A stretch of 64,000 nt of DNA from Sphingopyxis sp. (GTDB taxonomy: Bacteria > Pseudomonadota > Alphaproteobacteria > Sphingomonadales > Sphingomonadaceae), in contig NZ_JAEULM010000044.1 in assembly GCF_016793825.1 (NCBI RefSeq), positions 522,903 through 586,902 of the forward strand, written 5' to 3'. Shown here piece after piece: positions 50,248 to 59,302 of this stretch. Both the position numbers and the translations under genes were made by a program. The notes beneath the pieces are model-generated. The model worked only from the letters and a program-made list of their open reading frames with translations. It did not search any database and was not told the DNA's origin. The stretch's first letter is position 1. Every line of letters starts with the position of its first letter.

Positions 50248-52593
50248 TCAATATTTCCAGGACAGCGAGAGGCCGTAGGTGCGCGGCGGATTGACCGTCC
50301 GGCCGATGATCCCGAGCCCGGTCAGCGTATCGCTCGACACTGTATAAACCTCGTTCGACAGATTCTTGCCCCACAGCGCGGCTTCCCATTTTCCGTCCTT
50401 CCACGACAGCGCGACCCGCGCGTCGAACAGCCAGTACGGATGCTGGACCGAGTAGATGTCGTTCGACGCATCCTTATAGGCCGTGCTCTGGTGGGTGAAA
50501 TTGCCCTGGAGCACGAGGTTGAAATCGCCATTGCCGATCGGCGTCTCGTATCGGGCGAGGCCGTTCCACATGAACCCCGGGGCGTTCGAAAAGCGATTAT
50601 CGGTAAAAGTACCGCTGCCGTTCGTGAAAGGCGCCAGCTTCGTGTGCAGAAGTCCGATCCCCGACTGCAGCGTAAAGCCGGTGAAGGGCCGGAAGCTGAC
50701 ATCGGCTTCGACGCCATAGATTTCCGATTTGCCGGGAATATTGCCCAGCCGCTGCGCCGGAACGGCGAGCGATCCGTCGAGAATGAGCGCCTGCACATTC
50801 TTGAAATCATAATAGAATGTCGCGGCGTTGATCGTGAAGTTCGAGAGCGGCTGTGACCGCACGCCAATTTCATACGCGATCAGCGATTCCGGGTTGAAGG
50901 GCAGCAACTGGGCCGGAATGGTCGAAATGCGCGATACGAAGCCGCCGCTCTTCGTGCCTTTCGAGGCACTGGCGTAGAGCAGCGTATCGGGTGCCACACG
51001 ATAGTCGAGCCCGAACTTCCACGACCAGTTCTTGTCGCTGATCGTCGTGTCGGTATAGGACGAGAAAATACCGAAAGGCGCACAGGGATTGGTGGCAATC
51101 GGGCACAGGGGGAAGTCGGTGCCGCCTACATAATGGCGCTTTTCCCAAGTATAACGCACCCCGGTGATCAGATCGAGATTATCGCCAAGATGCCAGGTTC
51201 CATTCACGAAGCCGGCCGCAGATTTCGTCTTCTGGTCGAAGGTGGTGTAACCCGTCTGACTGGGGAAACCGAACAATACGAGCGGAAACTCGGTCAATAT
51301 ATTGTCATTGAGCCCGCGAGCGCGGTCCCATGAATAAAAGCCGCCGACGATGACGTCGACCAGATCGGAATCGTGCGCAAGGCGCAGTTCCTGGGTGAAC
51401 TGCTTCACATTGTCACGCTGGATGAAGTCCAGTTCGTCGCGCGGCGTGGCGTCGACGTCGATCCGGTAAGCGCGCTTGAAATCGATATAGCCGGTGATCG
51501 CTGTCAGCTTGACGTCGCCCAGATCGTAATTTGCCGCGAAGGACAGCGAATGCTGGTTGAGATCGTAGGGAAGATCGGCCGACTGATCGATGTCGTAGGG
51601 ATCGTTGCTGGTATTGGTAAAGCCGTAGGCGTCCGCACATTGGCTGTTGTCGACCTTGCCCGCCAGCACGGGCGCGCAAAGCACGAAGGGCTGACCCGGT
51701 ACAAAGGCCCCAAAGAATTCATACTGGCCCATTTCGGACCGGGCCTGCTGATATTCATATTTCAGGTTGAGATCGAGCCCGTCGCCCGAGTCATAGCCAA
51801 GCTGCGCGCGGCCCATCCAGACATGGCGTTCGCCGACGTCGCGTTCGCCGATGGCGCCGCCGATCAACCGCGAACTCGTCCAGAACCCCCGCTCCTGCTG
51901 GATCGTCTTGCCGCTGAAGCGCGCTGCCAGCCCTTCGCCGAGCGGAATGTTGATCATCGCCTCGGCATCGAGCGTCTGGTAGTTGCCATAGCCGATCGAT
52001 GCCGCCGCGTCGAAGCGGTCCTTCGGCCGGGCCGAGATGACGTTCATCGCGCCTGCCACCGTGTTGCGACCATAGAGCGTACCCTGCGGCCCCTTCACCA
52101 CCTCGATCCGCTCGATATCGAAGAAGTCGGCGTTCATCAGCGCGATCGATGACAGCGGAACATCGTCGATCGACACGCCGGTCGCCGGACTGTTGGTCGT
52201 GCTGAAATCATCGAGGCCGACGCCGCGGATCGTCAGCACGGGGGACACGCCAGGAATGGATTCGCGGACGTCGATGTTCGGGATCGAACGTGCGATATCC
52301 TTGACCTGTTCGACGCGCGCTTCGGCGATGTTTTCGGAGGAGAGCGCCGAAATGCTGGCGCCGATGTCGATCAGGCGCTGGTCGCGGCGAAAGGCGGTCA
52401 CGACGATGTCGCCATCGGATGCTTCCGTGGCGCCGGCGTCCTGCGCCGGGGCTGTCGTCTGGGCAAAGGCGGGGCTTGTCAGGCCGGCCACGGCCGCGAC
52501 ACACAAACCCCGTGACAAATACCTCGCCGCAGTCGTCGAGCGCAGAATGTTTCGCAGCGAAGGCGACCCTTGACCCTTCGTCTTTTTCATCAT
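50248..52593 (-). CDS. TonB-dependent receptor (operonic with aldehyde dehydrogenase)
   Basis: About 781 residues. Signal region ends GLTSPAFAQ after an unusually long basic N-terminus (MMKKTKGQGSPSLRNILRSTTAARYLSRG). TonB-box region DGDIVVTAFRRDQRLIDIGASISALSSENI; plug with SIDDVPLSSIALMNADFFDIERIEVVKGPQGTLYGRNTVAGAMNVISARP; C-terminal RTYGLSLSWKY. GGGAGGATC precedes the first ATG; an ATG pair is present. It resembles the receptors that accompany aromatic and terpenoid catabolism in sphingomonads. Transcribed with the aldehyde dehydrogenase and divergent from the iron-type alcohol dehydrogenase; the 230-base spacer holds no copy of the MarR-type palindrome. Confidence 0.93.
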   Translation of the reverse strand: MMKKTKGQGSPSLRNILRSTTAARYLSRGLCVAAVAGLTSPAFAQTTAPAQDAGATEASDGDIVVTAFRRDQRLIDIGASISALSSENIAEARVEQVKDIARSIPNIDVRESIPGVSPVLTIRGVGLDDFSTTNSPATGVSIDDVPLSSIALMNADFFDIERIEVVKGPQGTLYGRNTVAGAMNVISARPKDRFDAAASIGYGNYQTLDAEAMINIPLGEGLAARFSGKTIQQERGFWTSSRLIGGAIGERDVGERHVWMGRAQLGYDSGDGLDLNLKYEYQQARSEMGQYEFFGAFVPGQPFVLCAPVLAGKVDNSQCADAYGFTNTSNDPYDIDQSADLPYDLNQHSLSFAANYDLGDVKLTAITGYIDFKRAYRIDVDATPRDELDFIQRDNVKQFTQELRLAHDSDLVDVIVGGFYSWDRARGLNDNILTEFPLVLFGFPSQTGYTTFDQKTKSAAGFVNGTWHLGDNLDLITGVRYTWEKRHYVGGTDFPLCPIATNPCAPFGIFSSYTDTTISDKNWSWKFGLDYRVAPDTLLYASASKGTKSGGFVSRISTIPAQLLPFNPESLIAYEIGVRSQPLSNFTINAATFYYDFKNVQALILDGSLAVPAQRLGNIPGKSEIYGVEADVSFRPFTGFTLQSGIGLLHTKLAPFTNGSGTFTDNRFSNAPGFMWNGLARYETPIGNGDFNLVLQGNFTHQSTAYKDASNDIYSVQHPYWLFDARVALSWKDGKWEAALWGKNLSNEVYTVSSDTLTGLGIIGRTVNPPRTYGLSLSWKY

Positions 52594-52823
52594 GATCCTC
52601 CCACCCCTTTCGCCGTAGTCCTGGCGGAAGGCTTTCCGTCAGGCGGCAAACTTTGTAATTTTATTTCGCAAAATGAAGCAGCAATGCAGCAAGAGGTCAA
52701 ATCCCTGAACGACATGGCTGGCATCTGCGATATGGATGGCACGATGACCCAAGGCTGATGGTACCCGTGAACCGAGGCCTGAGCGTTTCGGGCAGCGCAT
52801 CCGGGAAGGTCGAAGAAAAGATC

Positions 52824-53960
52824 ATGAATACAATCTATTCCCAGGCTCGCAGCTTTCGGACGATTGGACCCGATCGGGTCGAATCCGGCGCAGGGAGCAT
52901 CGATCGCCTGCCGAAACGCCTCGACGCGATCGGCGCGACGCGCGTGCTTGTCGCAACGTCCAAAAGCGTGTTGGCGAACACGCCGAATGTACAGCGAGTG
53001 GAGGCGCTGGTCGGCGATCGGCTGGCGGGCCTATTCGCCGCGTGTCGCGAGCATTCGCCCGAAGAGGATGTCGATCACGTCGTAGCCGCGCTGGAAACGA
53101 GCGACGCGGATGCGGTCGTCTCGATCGGCGGAAGCAGCGTTTTCGATACGGTCAAGGTCGCGACCAGCCGCTTCGCCGACCGGACCGGCGACGCACCGAT
53201 ACCCCAGATCGCAATACCCACCACCCTGTCGGCGGGGGAATTTTCGCCCGGCGCCGGCTATACCGCAGCGAATGGCGAAAAGGCGCTCGTCATCGATTAT
53301 CGCGTATCGCCGGCGTGCGTGATCCTCGATCCCGCGGCGACCGTCGATACACCCGATGCCCTGTGGCTTGGAACCGGGATAAAAGCGCTCGACCATGCGC
53401 TTGAAGCCGTCTGGTCGCGGCGGCCGCACCCCTATGTCGATGCCCTCGCGCTCGAAGCGGTGCGTCTGCTCTTTCACAACCTGCCGCTGACGCGGAGGGG
53501 CACGGATCTGGAACCGCGGGCAGCGTGCCAATTGGGCGCCTGGATGTCGATCGCCGGTGTCGGCGCCTCCGGGATGCGGCTCAGCCATTTCCTCGGCCAC
53601 CAGATTGGCGCGCGGATGCACATCCCGCACGGCGTCACCTCATGCATCCTGCTGCCCGCCGTCATGCGCTATCTGCGCGACGACACGCTGGACGCCCAGG
53701 TGCGCATCGCGGCGGCAATGGGGGTCGAAACGTCGGGACGGAAACGCGAGGCGGTGGCTGACGAAGGCGCCGACCGGCTAGCTGCCCTGATCGCCGGCCT
53801 TGGCCTGCCGGCGACGCTCTCTGCGGCGGGCGGCAAGCCCGAAGATATCGACGCGGTCGCCAGCGCGAGCATGCGCGCCGCCGCCTCGCTCGGACTGACC
53901 GACGACCTCCCGAATGGCGCCGACAGCGTTCGCGCGATTTTACTCTCCGTCTACGAGTAG
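52824..53960 (+). CDS. iron-containing alcohol dehydrogenase / maleylacetate reductase-like
   Basis: About 378 residues from the ATG at 52824 (GAAGAAAAGATC upstream; the frame from 52758 has no ribosome site). N-terminal nucleotide domain: GAGSIDRLPKRLDAIGATRVLVATSKS, DAVVSIGGSSVFDTVK, IPTTLSAGEFSPGAGYT. Helical metal domain: GIKALDHALEAVWS and MRLSHFLGHQIGARMHIPHGVTSCILLP with His residues at the Fe/Zn site. The SAGEFSPGAG loop resembles maleylacetate reductases, which reduce maleylacetate to 3-oxoadipate at the end of hydroxyquinol-type aromatic degradation. General alcohol dehydrogenase is the alternative. Convergent with a LysR gene two bases beyond the stop. Confidence 0.85.
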   Translation: MNTIYSQARSFRTIGPDRVESGAGSIDRLPKRLDAIGATRVLVATSKSVLANTPNVQRVEALVGDRLAGLFAACREHSPEEDVDHVVAALETSDADAVVSIGGSSVFDTVKVATSRFADRTGDAPIPQIAIPTTLSAGEFSPGAGYTAANGEKALVIDYRVSPACVILDPAATVDTPDALWLGTGIKALDHALEAVWSRRPHPYVDALALEAVRLLFHNLPLTRRGTDLEPRAACQLGAWMSIAGVGASGMRLSHFLGHQIGARMHIPHGVTSCILLPAVMRYLRDDTLDAQVRIAAAMGVETSGRKREAVADEGADRLAALIAGLGLPATLSAAGGKPEDIDAVASASMRAAASLGLTDDLPNGADSVRAILLSVYE

Positions 53961-53962
53961 CG

Positions 53963-54904
53963 TCAGAGCGTCTTCCCGAAGTCGATCAACGTCTGCCGCA
54001 CCATGTCGAGGACCGGATCGTTGTCGGTGTCATCGTGCCAGATCATTTCGACCTGATAGCGATCCTGCCCCAAAGCCTCCGGAAGGCGAAGCGAAGACAG
54101 ATAGGTTTCGCCGTTGGGGATCGCCTGCAGGCTGCGCACAGAGCCGAGGCAGATCAGGTCCGTATTGCGCAGAATGTCGACCGCCATCGAAATATGCCCG
54201 ACGATAGCGCCAACCTTGCGAACGACAGCCTTGCGCGCGAGCCAGCGCGAGATGCTCGCATCCTCGATATTGTCGGTGTCGGCCACCACCATGTGCGGAT
54301 AGCTCGTAAAGTCGGCCATCGAGATGCGGTCGTGCTCGGATGCCGCCGCCATGATTGGATGATCCTTGCGCAGGATCACGATCATCTCCTCCTCATAGAT
54401 CGGCTGGCGATGAAAAGGCGGCGCAAGCTTGTCGAACGTACCGAGTGCGAGGTCGGCCTCCCCCCGTTCCATCAGCTGCAGGATATTCTTCCGGTTGAAC
54501 GTCTGCATCCCCACATAGAGCGGTGGATCGTCGTTCAGCATCAGATTGCGAACGGCATCGGCGAGGGTCAGATGCACATGTTCGGGGGCGCTGATCGTCA
54601 CGGTTCGCCCCTGCGGTTGTCCATCCTTTTTCTTCAGCGCGCCGACGATGTCGTTGAGTTCGGAAAGGGCGGCCCGCAATTCCTTGCTGATCTGCAGCGC
54701 CTTGGGCGACGGGACCATCGCCTGTCCCTGCCGGACGAGTATCGGGTCGCTGAAGGTTTCGCGCAGCCGGCGCAGCGCGGTGCTGGTCGCCGACTGGGTC
54801 AGGAATATCTTCAGCCCCGCCTTGGTGACCGAACGCTCGGTAATCAGCGCGTCGAGGATCGGCAGCAGGTTGAGATCGATGCTCCGCAAATAGGAAGGTT
54901 TCAT
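53963..54904 (-). CDS. LysR-family transcriptional regulator (NodD/PcpR-like)
   Basis: About 313 residues. The N-terminal SIDLNLLPILDALITERSVTKAGLKIFLTQSATSTALRRLRETFSDPILVRQG is the NodD/LinR/PcpR-type helix-turn-helix, a subgroup that often controls aromatic catabolism in sphingomonads. The effector domain begins VTISAPEHVHLTLADAV. Start ATG at 54904 with GGGAGAG upstream. It follows the SDR and esterase genes on the same strand (67-base gap) and is convergent with the maleylacetate-reductase-like gene, so its targets could be either group. Confidence 0.93.
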   Translation of the reverse strand: MKPSYLRSIDLNLLPILDALITERSVTKAGLKIFLTQSATSTALRRLRETFSDPILVRQGQAMVPSPKALQISKELRAALSELNDIVGALKKKDGQPQGRTVTISAPEHVHLTLADAVRNLMLNDDPPLYVGMQTFNRKNILQLMERGEADLALGTFDKLAPPFHRQPIYEEEMIVILRKDHPIMAAASEHDRISMADFTSYPHMVVADTDNIEDASISRWLARKAVVRKVGAIVGHISMAVDILRNTDLICLGSVRSLQAIPNGETYLSSLRLPEALGQDRYQVEMIWHDDTDNDPVLDMVRQTLIDFGKTL

Positions 54905-54971
54905 GGCCGCTACTCTCCCACCCCTGTCGGCCTTCCCCTCGACCGCTCATCCGCCTTTTGCCGGTTCGATC

Positions 54972-55961
54972 CTATGGGTTGAGGTCGGCCTCGTCCAGAC
55001 CGGCTACCCGCTCACGAACATAGGCCTGGATCAGCCCGTTGCAGGCCGCCGCCATTTGCGTCGACTGCCCGTTGAAGCCATGGGGAGCGGACGGAAACAC
55101 CCGCAAGCGGCACTCATTTCCCGCCGTAACCAGCCGCCTTTCGAGAAACAGGGAATCGTCGAGCAGTGGATCCAGCTCGCCGACGCAAAGCAATGTTGGG
55201 GGCAGCCCTGACAGATCGGCATAGAGTGGAGACAGGTCAGAATGTCCACGCTGGTCGCGCGAATGCCCGGGCAGGGCGAGAGCGTAAAACCACTCCAGCC
55301 ACTCCGTCGACAGGTTGAGGAAATCCTTGCCCCAACTCCGCTGCGACGGCGTCATCGACAGGTCGGTGATCGGATAGCAGAGAACCGCGCCCGAAATCGC
55401 CGCGAGCAGATCGGGTCGGGTCCTCAGGCGAAGCAGGCTCGACAAGGCGACATGGCCGCCGGCCGACTCCCCGCCGACGCAAACAGGCCGTCCGTGATGC
55501 GCCGCCACGATCGCTTGCAACGCGGCCGCACCGACATCCAGTATTTCGGTAAGCTCATGTTCGGGAGCGAGCGGATAGTCGACGCTGATAACCTTGACGC
55601 CCGCGTTCCGCGCGATCGCAGCCAGATACAGATCCTGCTCATAGAGCGAACCGAGCGCCCAGCCGCCGCCGTGGTAATGGACGAAAACTCCGTGGGGATC
55701 GCCCTCCGCGAACACACGGACCGCGACCTCCGCGCCATTGGCAAGGGCGATACGTCCATCGCTGCCGATCTTGTCGAGCGGAGGCTTGATGCTGCCATCG
55801 CGGTTGTGACTGCGCGATCGGCGCAGTGCAATCGGATCAATGCCATCGATCGGCGGCATCGCCCGCGCCGCCTGCCGTATCCCGTCATTGACGCGCTGCT
55901 GCTCGGCGACGAACGGCAGCAGCGCCGGATCGATCAAGCCGGCAGGAGGTGTGCCGGTCAC
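54972..55961 (-). CDS. HSL-family alpha/beta hydrolase (esterase)
   Basis: About 329 residues from a GTG at 55961 whose GTGA overlaps the SDR stop; the longer frame lies within the SDR gene. Hormone-sensitive-lipase family hallmarks: HGGG oxyanion motif (97-100 in HYHGGGWALGS), nucleophile S166 in GGESAGGHVALS, Asp in GELDPLLDDS and His in APHGFNGQS. Catalyses hydrolysis of carboxylic esters or lactones. No signal peptide. Second gene of the SDR-esterase pair; with the SDR it could oxidise and open a cyclic alcohol/ester. Confidence 0.92.
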   Translation of the reverse strand: MTGTPPAGLIDPALLPFVAEQQRVNDGIRQAARAMPPIDGIDPIALRRSRSHNRDGSIKPPLDKIGSDGRIALANGAEVAVRVFAEGDPHGVFVHYHGGGWALGSLYEQDLYLAAIARNAGVKVISVDYPLAPEHELTEILDVGAAALQAIVAAHHGRPVCVGGESAGGHVALSSLLRLRTRPDLLAAISGAVLCYPITDLSMTPSQRSWGKDFLNLSTEWLEWFYALALPGHSRDQRGHSDLSPLYADLSGLPPTLLCVGELDPLLDDSLFLERRLVTAGNECRLRVFPSAPHGFNGQSTQMAAACNGLIQAYVRERVAGLDEADLNP

Positions 55962-56755
55962 AGTCCGATCCGCGCCGCCTGCCCTCCATCGACCGGCAGC
56001 ACCGCGCCGGTGATGAATTTGGCTTCGTCGGACGCGAGGAAGAGCGACGCATAGGCTGTGTCCCACGCATCGCCCATCTGGTTCTTCAGCGGCACCATCG
56101 CATTGCGCTCGGCGCGCAGCTTGTCGGCGTCGATCCCGCGCGCCGCCGTGTGATGGCCGATCGCCATCGGCGTATCGAGCAGCCCCGGCATGATCGCATT
56201 GGCGCGAATGCCATATTTGGCGTTCGCCATCGCGAGCGAATGCGTCAATGCGTTCACCCCCGCCTTCGATACCTTATAGGCGATGTAGGTGGTCGACACG
56301 ACGGCAGCACCTGACGAGATATTGGTAATCACGCCGCTTTTCTGTTCGCGCATGTGCGGGATCACATATTTGCTCGTCAGGTACATGCCCTTCAGATTGA
56401 CATCCATGATCCGGTCCCACGCCGCGGCCTCGAGGCGCGTCGCGTCATTGTCGCCATGACCTATGCCGACATTATTTTGCAGGATGTCGATGCGACCATA
56501 ATGGTCGATGCAAGTCGCGGCGATCCGCGCACAATCCTCTTCTTGGGTGATGTCGGCGCGGCAGACGCTCGACGTGCCGCCTTCGGCCGCGATCATTTCC
56601 ATTGTCTCGATCGCCGATTGCTCAACCCGATCGACAAGAAGAACGCGGGCGCCATGCCGAGCGAACAGGATCGCCGTCGCGCGTCCGTTACCGATCGTCT
56701 CGCCATCGGCCTGCCCCGCCCCGACCACGATAGCGATCTTGCCTTCCAGTCTCAT
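55958..56755 (-). CDS. SDR-family oxidoreductase
   Basis: About 265 residues from the ATG at 56755 behind GGGAGAGCAAT. The glycine motif is unusual: GAGQADGETIGNG in place of the short TGxxxGxG, a longer insertion seen in a subset of SDRs. The rest is classical: VDRVEQ after beta-2, ILQNNVGIG, NISSGAAV and Y-K-V-S-K in AYKVSKAGVNALTHSLA, PGLLDTPMA, FLASDEAKFITGAVLPVDGG. Probably NAD-dependent. It overlaps the esterase gene by GTGA and is divergent from the carboxymuconolactone-decarboxylase-family gene; the 167-base spacer holds no other gene. Confidence 0.92.
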   Translation of the reverse strand: MRLEGKIAIVVGAGQADGETIGNGRATAILFARHGARVLLVDRVEQSAIETMEMIAAEGGTSSVCRADITQEEDCARIAATCIDHYGRIDILQNNVGIGHGDNDATRLEAAAWDRIMDVNLKGMYLTSKYVIPHMREQKSGVITNISSGAAVVSTTYIAYKVSKAGVNALTHSLAMANAKYGIRANAIMPGLLDTPMAIGHHTAARGIDADKLRAERNAMVPLKNQMGDAWDTAYASLFLASDEAKFITGAVLPVDGGQAARIGL

Positions 56756-56922
56756 ATTGCTCTCCCGACGGCGACGGTGCCGCCGCCCGGTCTCAGGATA
56801 GCGGGCCGCGCTGCCAGCGGGCATCGAACCCGCGCATGCGCGGTATCTGCAGGATCAATCACGGGCGGCGGCGGCCTCTGCTAGGCCGCAACGGCGTATC
56901 GAACTCACAGAAGGGCCAGACC

Positions 56923-57453
56923 ATGACCAGCGTTCGCCTGCCGCCGTTGAAACCGGCCGAACTCGACGAACGGCAGAGCCGGTTCCTGAAACCATTCACC
57001 AGCCCGAAGGGCGCTTACCCCAATGTCTTCGGGACGCTGGCCCATCATATGGACATCGTCGATGCCTGGCGCGATTTCGGCCTTTATACGATGCGCAATT
57101 CGGCGCTCGACCCGTTGCTGCGCGAGATCGTGGTGCTGCGCGCGGCACTCAATGCCGGCTGCGACTATGAATGGCACCATCATCGCCACATCGGATTGAA
57201 AGTCGGACTGAGTGACGAGCAGATCAAGCGGATTCACGACCGGCGGCCGATGGACGCGGAAGTCCATAATCTGCTTCTCGCCGCAACCGACGAATTATGC
57301 GCGGATCAGCGCCTGTCCGATCACGGCTGGGGCGCGATGACCGCCGCGTTCGGCGTCCAGCGGACGATCGACGTCATCTTTACCGTCGGCGCCTATGTCT
57401 CGCTGGCAATGTTCATCAACAGCTGCGGCGTCGAGGTTGAAGGCGCGCGGTAG
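56923..57453 (+). CDS. carboxymuconolactone decarboxylase (CMD/AhpD-like) family protein
   Basis: About 176 residues from the ATG at 56923 (AGAAGGGCC upstream). The conserved core is LLREIVVLRAALNAGCDYEWHHHRHIGLKVGLSDEQI with C80, E83 and H85; only one Cys is present, so AhpD-type peroxidase activity (which needs C-x-x-C) is unlikely. A second helical repeat follows (LLLAATDELCADQRLSDHGWGAMTAAFGVQRTIDVIFTVGAYVSLAMFINSCGV). Such single-Cys proteins are frequent beside CoA-ligase and SDR genes in catabolic clusters; the reaction is unknown. Convergent with an acyl-CoA ligase two bases beyond its stop. Confidence 0.88.
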   Translation: MTSVRLPPLKPAELDERQSRFLKPFTSPKGAYPNVFGTLAHHMDIVDAWRDFGLYTMRNSALDPLLREIVVLRAALNAGCDYEWHHHRHIGLKVGLSDEQIKRIHDRRPMDAEVHNLLLAATDELCADQRLSDHGWGAMTAAFGVQRTIDVIFTVGAYVSLAMFINSCGVEVEGAR

Positions 57454-57455
57454 GC

Positions 57456-59057
57456 TCAACCCCGATCGCGCGCAAAAACCGCCTTCGCCGTCGCATAGTC
57501 GGGCTTCCCGTTCGCGAGCCTGAGAGTCTGGTCCCCAACGACAATCTGCTTCGGGATCTTGTAGCTCGCGAGCGCGCTGCGGAGATAGGCCCTGAGATCG
57601 CTTCCTTCAACCGTCGTGCCCGGTTCCAGCCCGACGACCGCCTGCACCGCGCTGCCCCATTGCGGATCGGGCAATCCGAACACGAGCGCATCCGCGACCT
57701 GCGGATGGCGCTTGAGCGCTTCCTCCACCTCTTCGGGGAAAATCTTTTCCCCCCCGCTGTTGATGCAATTGCTCCCGCGCCCCAGCAGGTGGATCGTGCC
57801 GTCGGCATCGACGGTGCAAAGGTCGCCGGGAACAATATAGCGTTCGCCCGCGATCGTCCTGAAGGCCGCTCCCGTCTTTTCCTCGTCCTTGTAATAGCCG
57901 AGCGGCATCGGACCGCTACGCGCCAGATAACCTGCCTCACCCGATCCGGGCACAACCTCGCGCCCCGCCTCGTTAAAGACCTTCGTGGATGGCCCGATCT
58001 TGAAGGTCGCCGTCTTTGTCTCCCCCGCCGCAGTCATGATCGAGCTGCCAAGCCCCATCGCCTCCGACGAACCCAGCGCATCATAGAGCGTCGCCTGCGG
58101 CAGATGTTTGAGCAGACCCAGCTTGACCTCGCGGCTCCACATCACGCCCGATGACCCGATCAGCTTCACCGAACTGCCATCGACGCGTCCCTTGTCGAGC
58201 GCATCGAGCATCGGACGCGCAAATGTGTCGCCGACAAGCGAGATCGCGTCGACACCATATTTGTCGACCAGCGCCCAATGATGCGCCGCATCGAAGGGAC
58301 CGCTGTTGTCGGTGAGCACCACATGTCCCCCGTTGCAGAGCGTGGTGATCGCCGCATAGAGCCCGGATGCATGCATCAGCGGGGACGCAATGAGCGGTCG
58401 CAGATAAGGTTTCGGATCATCCAGCCGGGCTGCGAGTTCCTGCACCGTCCGCGGAAAGGCGCCGTCGGTGATCGCCCCGCCGAGCAGGCCGACGACCTGG
58501 CTGGCGTGCGGCCACATGACGGCTTTCGGATGGCCGGTCGTACCGCCGGTGTAGATAAAGATCAGGTCGTCGGGCGACCGGTCGATGCCGAGCGGTCGGC
58601 CGTCCCCTGCGCCGATCAAATCTTCGTAGCGAGACGCCGAATTTTCCGGCACCGCGCCGCCAACCTCGATCATCAACAGGCGGTCCTGCACCGGCTTCGC
58701 GACGCCCCCGACAACTTCGGCCAGCCGCCCATCATAGACCAGCGCCTTGCTGTCCGAGTTTTCCAGAATATGTTCAAGTTCGTGGGCAAGGTAACGGAAA
58801 TTGGCGTTCACATGAACCAGGCGCGCCTTGAAGCACGCGGCCAGAAGTTCGAGATAGGCCGCCCCGTTGAAGAGAAAGAAGCACAGCTTGTCGCCGGGCA
58901 GCAAGCCCTGACCAATGAGACTGCTAGCCAGTGCATTGGTTCGACGGTCAAACTCCGCCCAACTCAACTCTCGTTCGGAACTGGAGATCGCCGTTTGCGA
59001 AGCGCGAAGGGGGGCTACCGCATCCAATATGTCGCCGTAATTCAGAGGCAATGTCAC
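57456..59057 (-). CDS. acyl-CoA synthetase 1 of the 57-63 kb run (FadD3/steroid-type)
   Basis: About 533 residues, ANL superfamily: A3 FIYTGGTTGHPKAVMWPH, A5 DALGSSEAMGLGSS, A7 YIVPGDLCTVDADGTI, hinge LGRGSNCINSGGEKIFPEEVEEAL and A10 Lys in LANGKPDYATAK. The layout with MWPH and NSGGEKIFPEEVEEAL is typical of ligases from steroid and terpenoid catabolism in actinobacteria and sphingomonads. The annotated start is GTG at 59057; a TTG three codons in has better spacing to AAAGGG. Last gene of the minus-strand ligase run; the 245 bases before it contain hairpins (59133-59159; CCGCTTTT/AAAAGCGG at 59223-59250) that may separate it from the gene upstream. Confidence 0.93.
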   Translation of the reverse strand: MTLPLNYGDILDAVAPLRASQTAISSSERELSWAEFDRRTNALASSLIGQGLLPGDKLCFFLFNGAAYLELLAACFKARLVHVNANFRYLAHELEHILENSDSKALVYDGRLAEVVGGVAKPVQDRLLMIEVGGAVPENSASRYEDLIGAGDGRPLGIDRSPDDLIFIYTGGTTGHPKAVMWPHASQVVGLLGGAITDGAFPRTVQELAARLDDPKPYLRPLIASPLMHASGLYAAITTLCNGGHVVLTDNSGPFDAAHHWALVDKYGVDAISLVGDTFARPMLDALDKGRVDGSSVKLIGSSGVMWSREVKLGLLKHLPQATLYDALGSSEAMGLGSSIMTAAGETKTATFKIGPSTKVFNEAGREVVPGSGEAGYLARSGPMPLGYYKDEEKTGAAFRTIAGERYIVPGDLCTVDADGTIHLLGRGSNCINSGGEKIFPEEVEEALKRHPQVADALVFGLPDPQWGSAVQAVVGLEPGTTVEGSDLRAYLRSALASYKIPKQIVVGDQTLRLANGKPDYATAKAVFARDRG

Positions 59058-59302
59058 ACCCTTTGCTGAACGATCGGCTAATAAATCGAAATCGCGGTTT
59101 CCCGAAATTCATTCGATTGATGTCGGACATTATCGAGGCCCATTTTATCAGGCCCTCGACCATCGTCCGAGGGGCCCGCCCCTCTGCGTTCGACACGACC
59201 TCGACCGACCGATTGGAGACGGCCCGCTTTTGAATAGGAATAAAAAAGCGGACACGGGCGGATGATTTACCCACAGTGGGGCCCGCAACCCTCATCCCGC
59301 CA

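Noticed and set aside
52594-52823. AT-rich stretch between the TBDR (50248) and the alcohol dehydrogenase as another copy of the 16-bp palindrome
   Set aside because: It contains AACTTTGTAATTTTATTTCGC but no GTCAA/TTGAC arms; it is probably ordinary promoter sequence.
59133-59250. Hairpins between the two ligase genes as a rho-independent terminator
   Set aside because: TCGAGGCC/GGCCCTCGA and CCGCTTTT/AAAAGCGG form stems, but neither is followed by a T-run on the transcribed strand.
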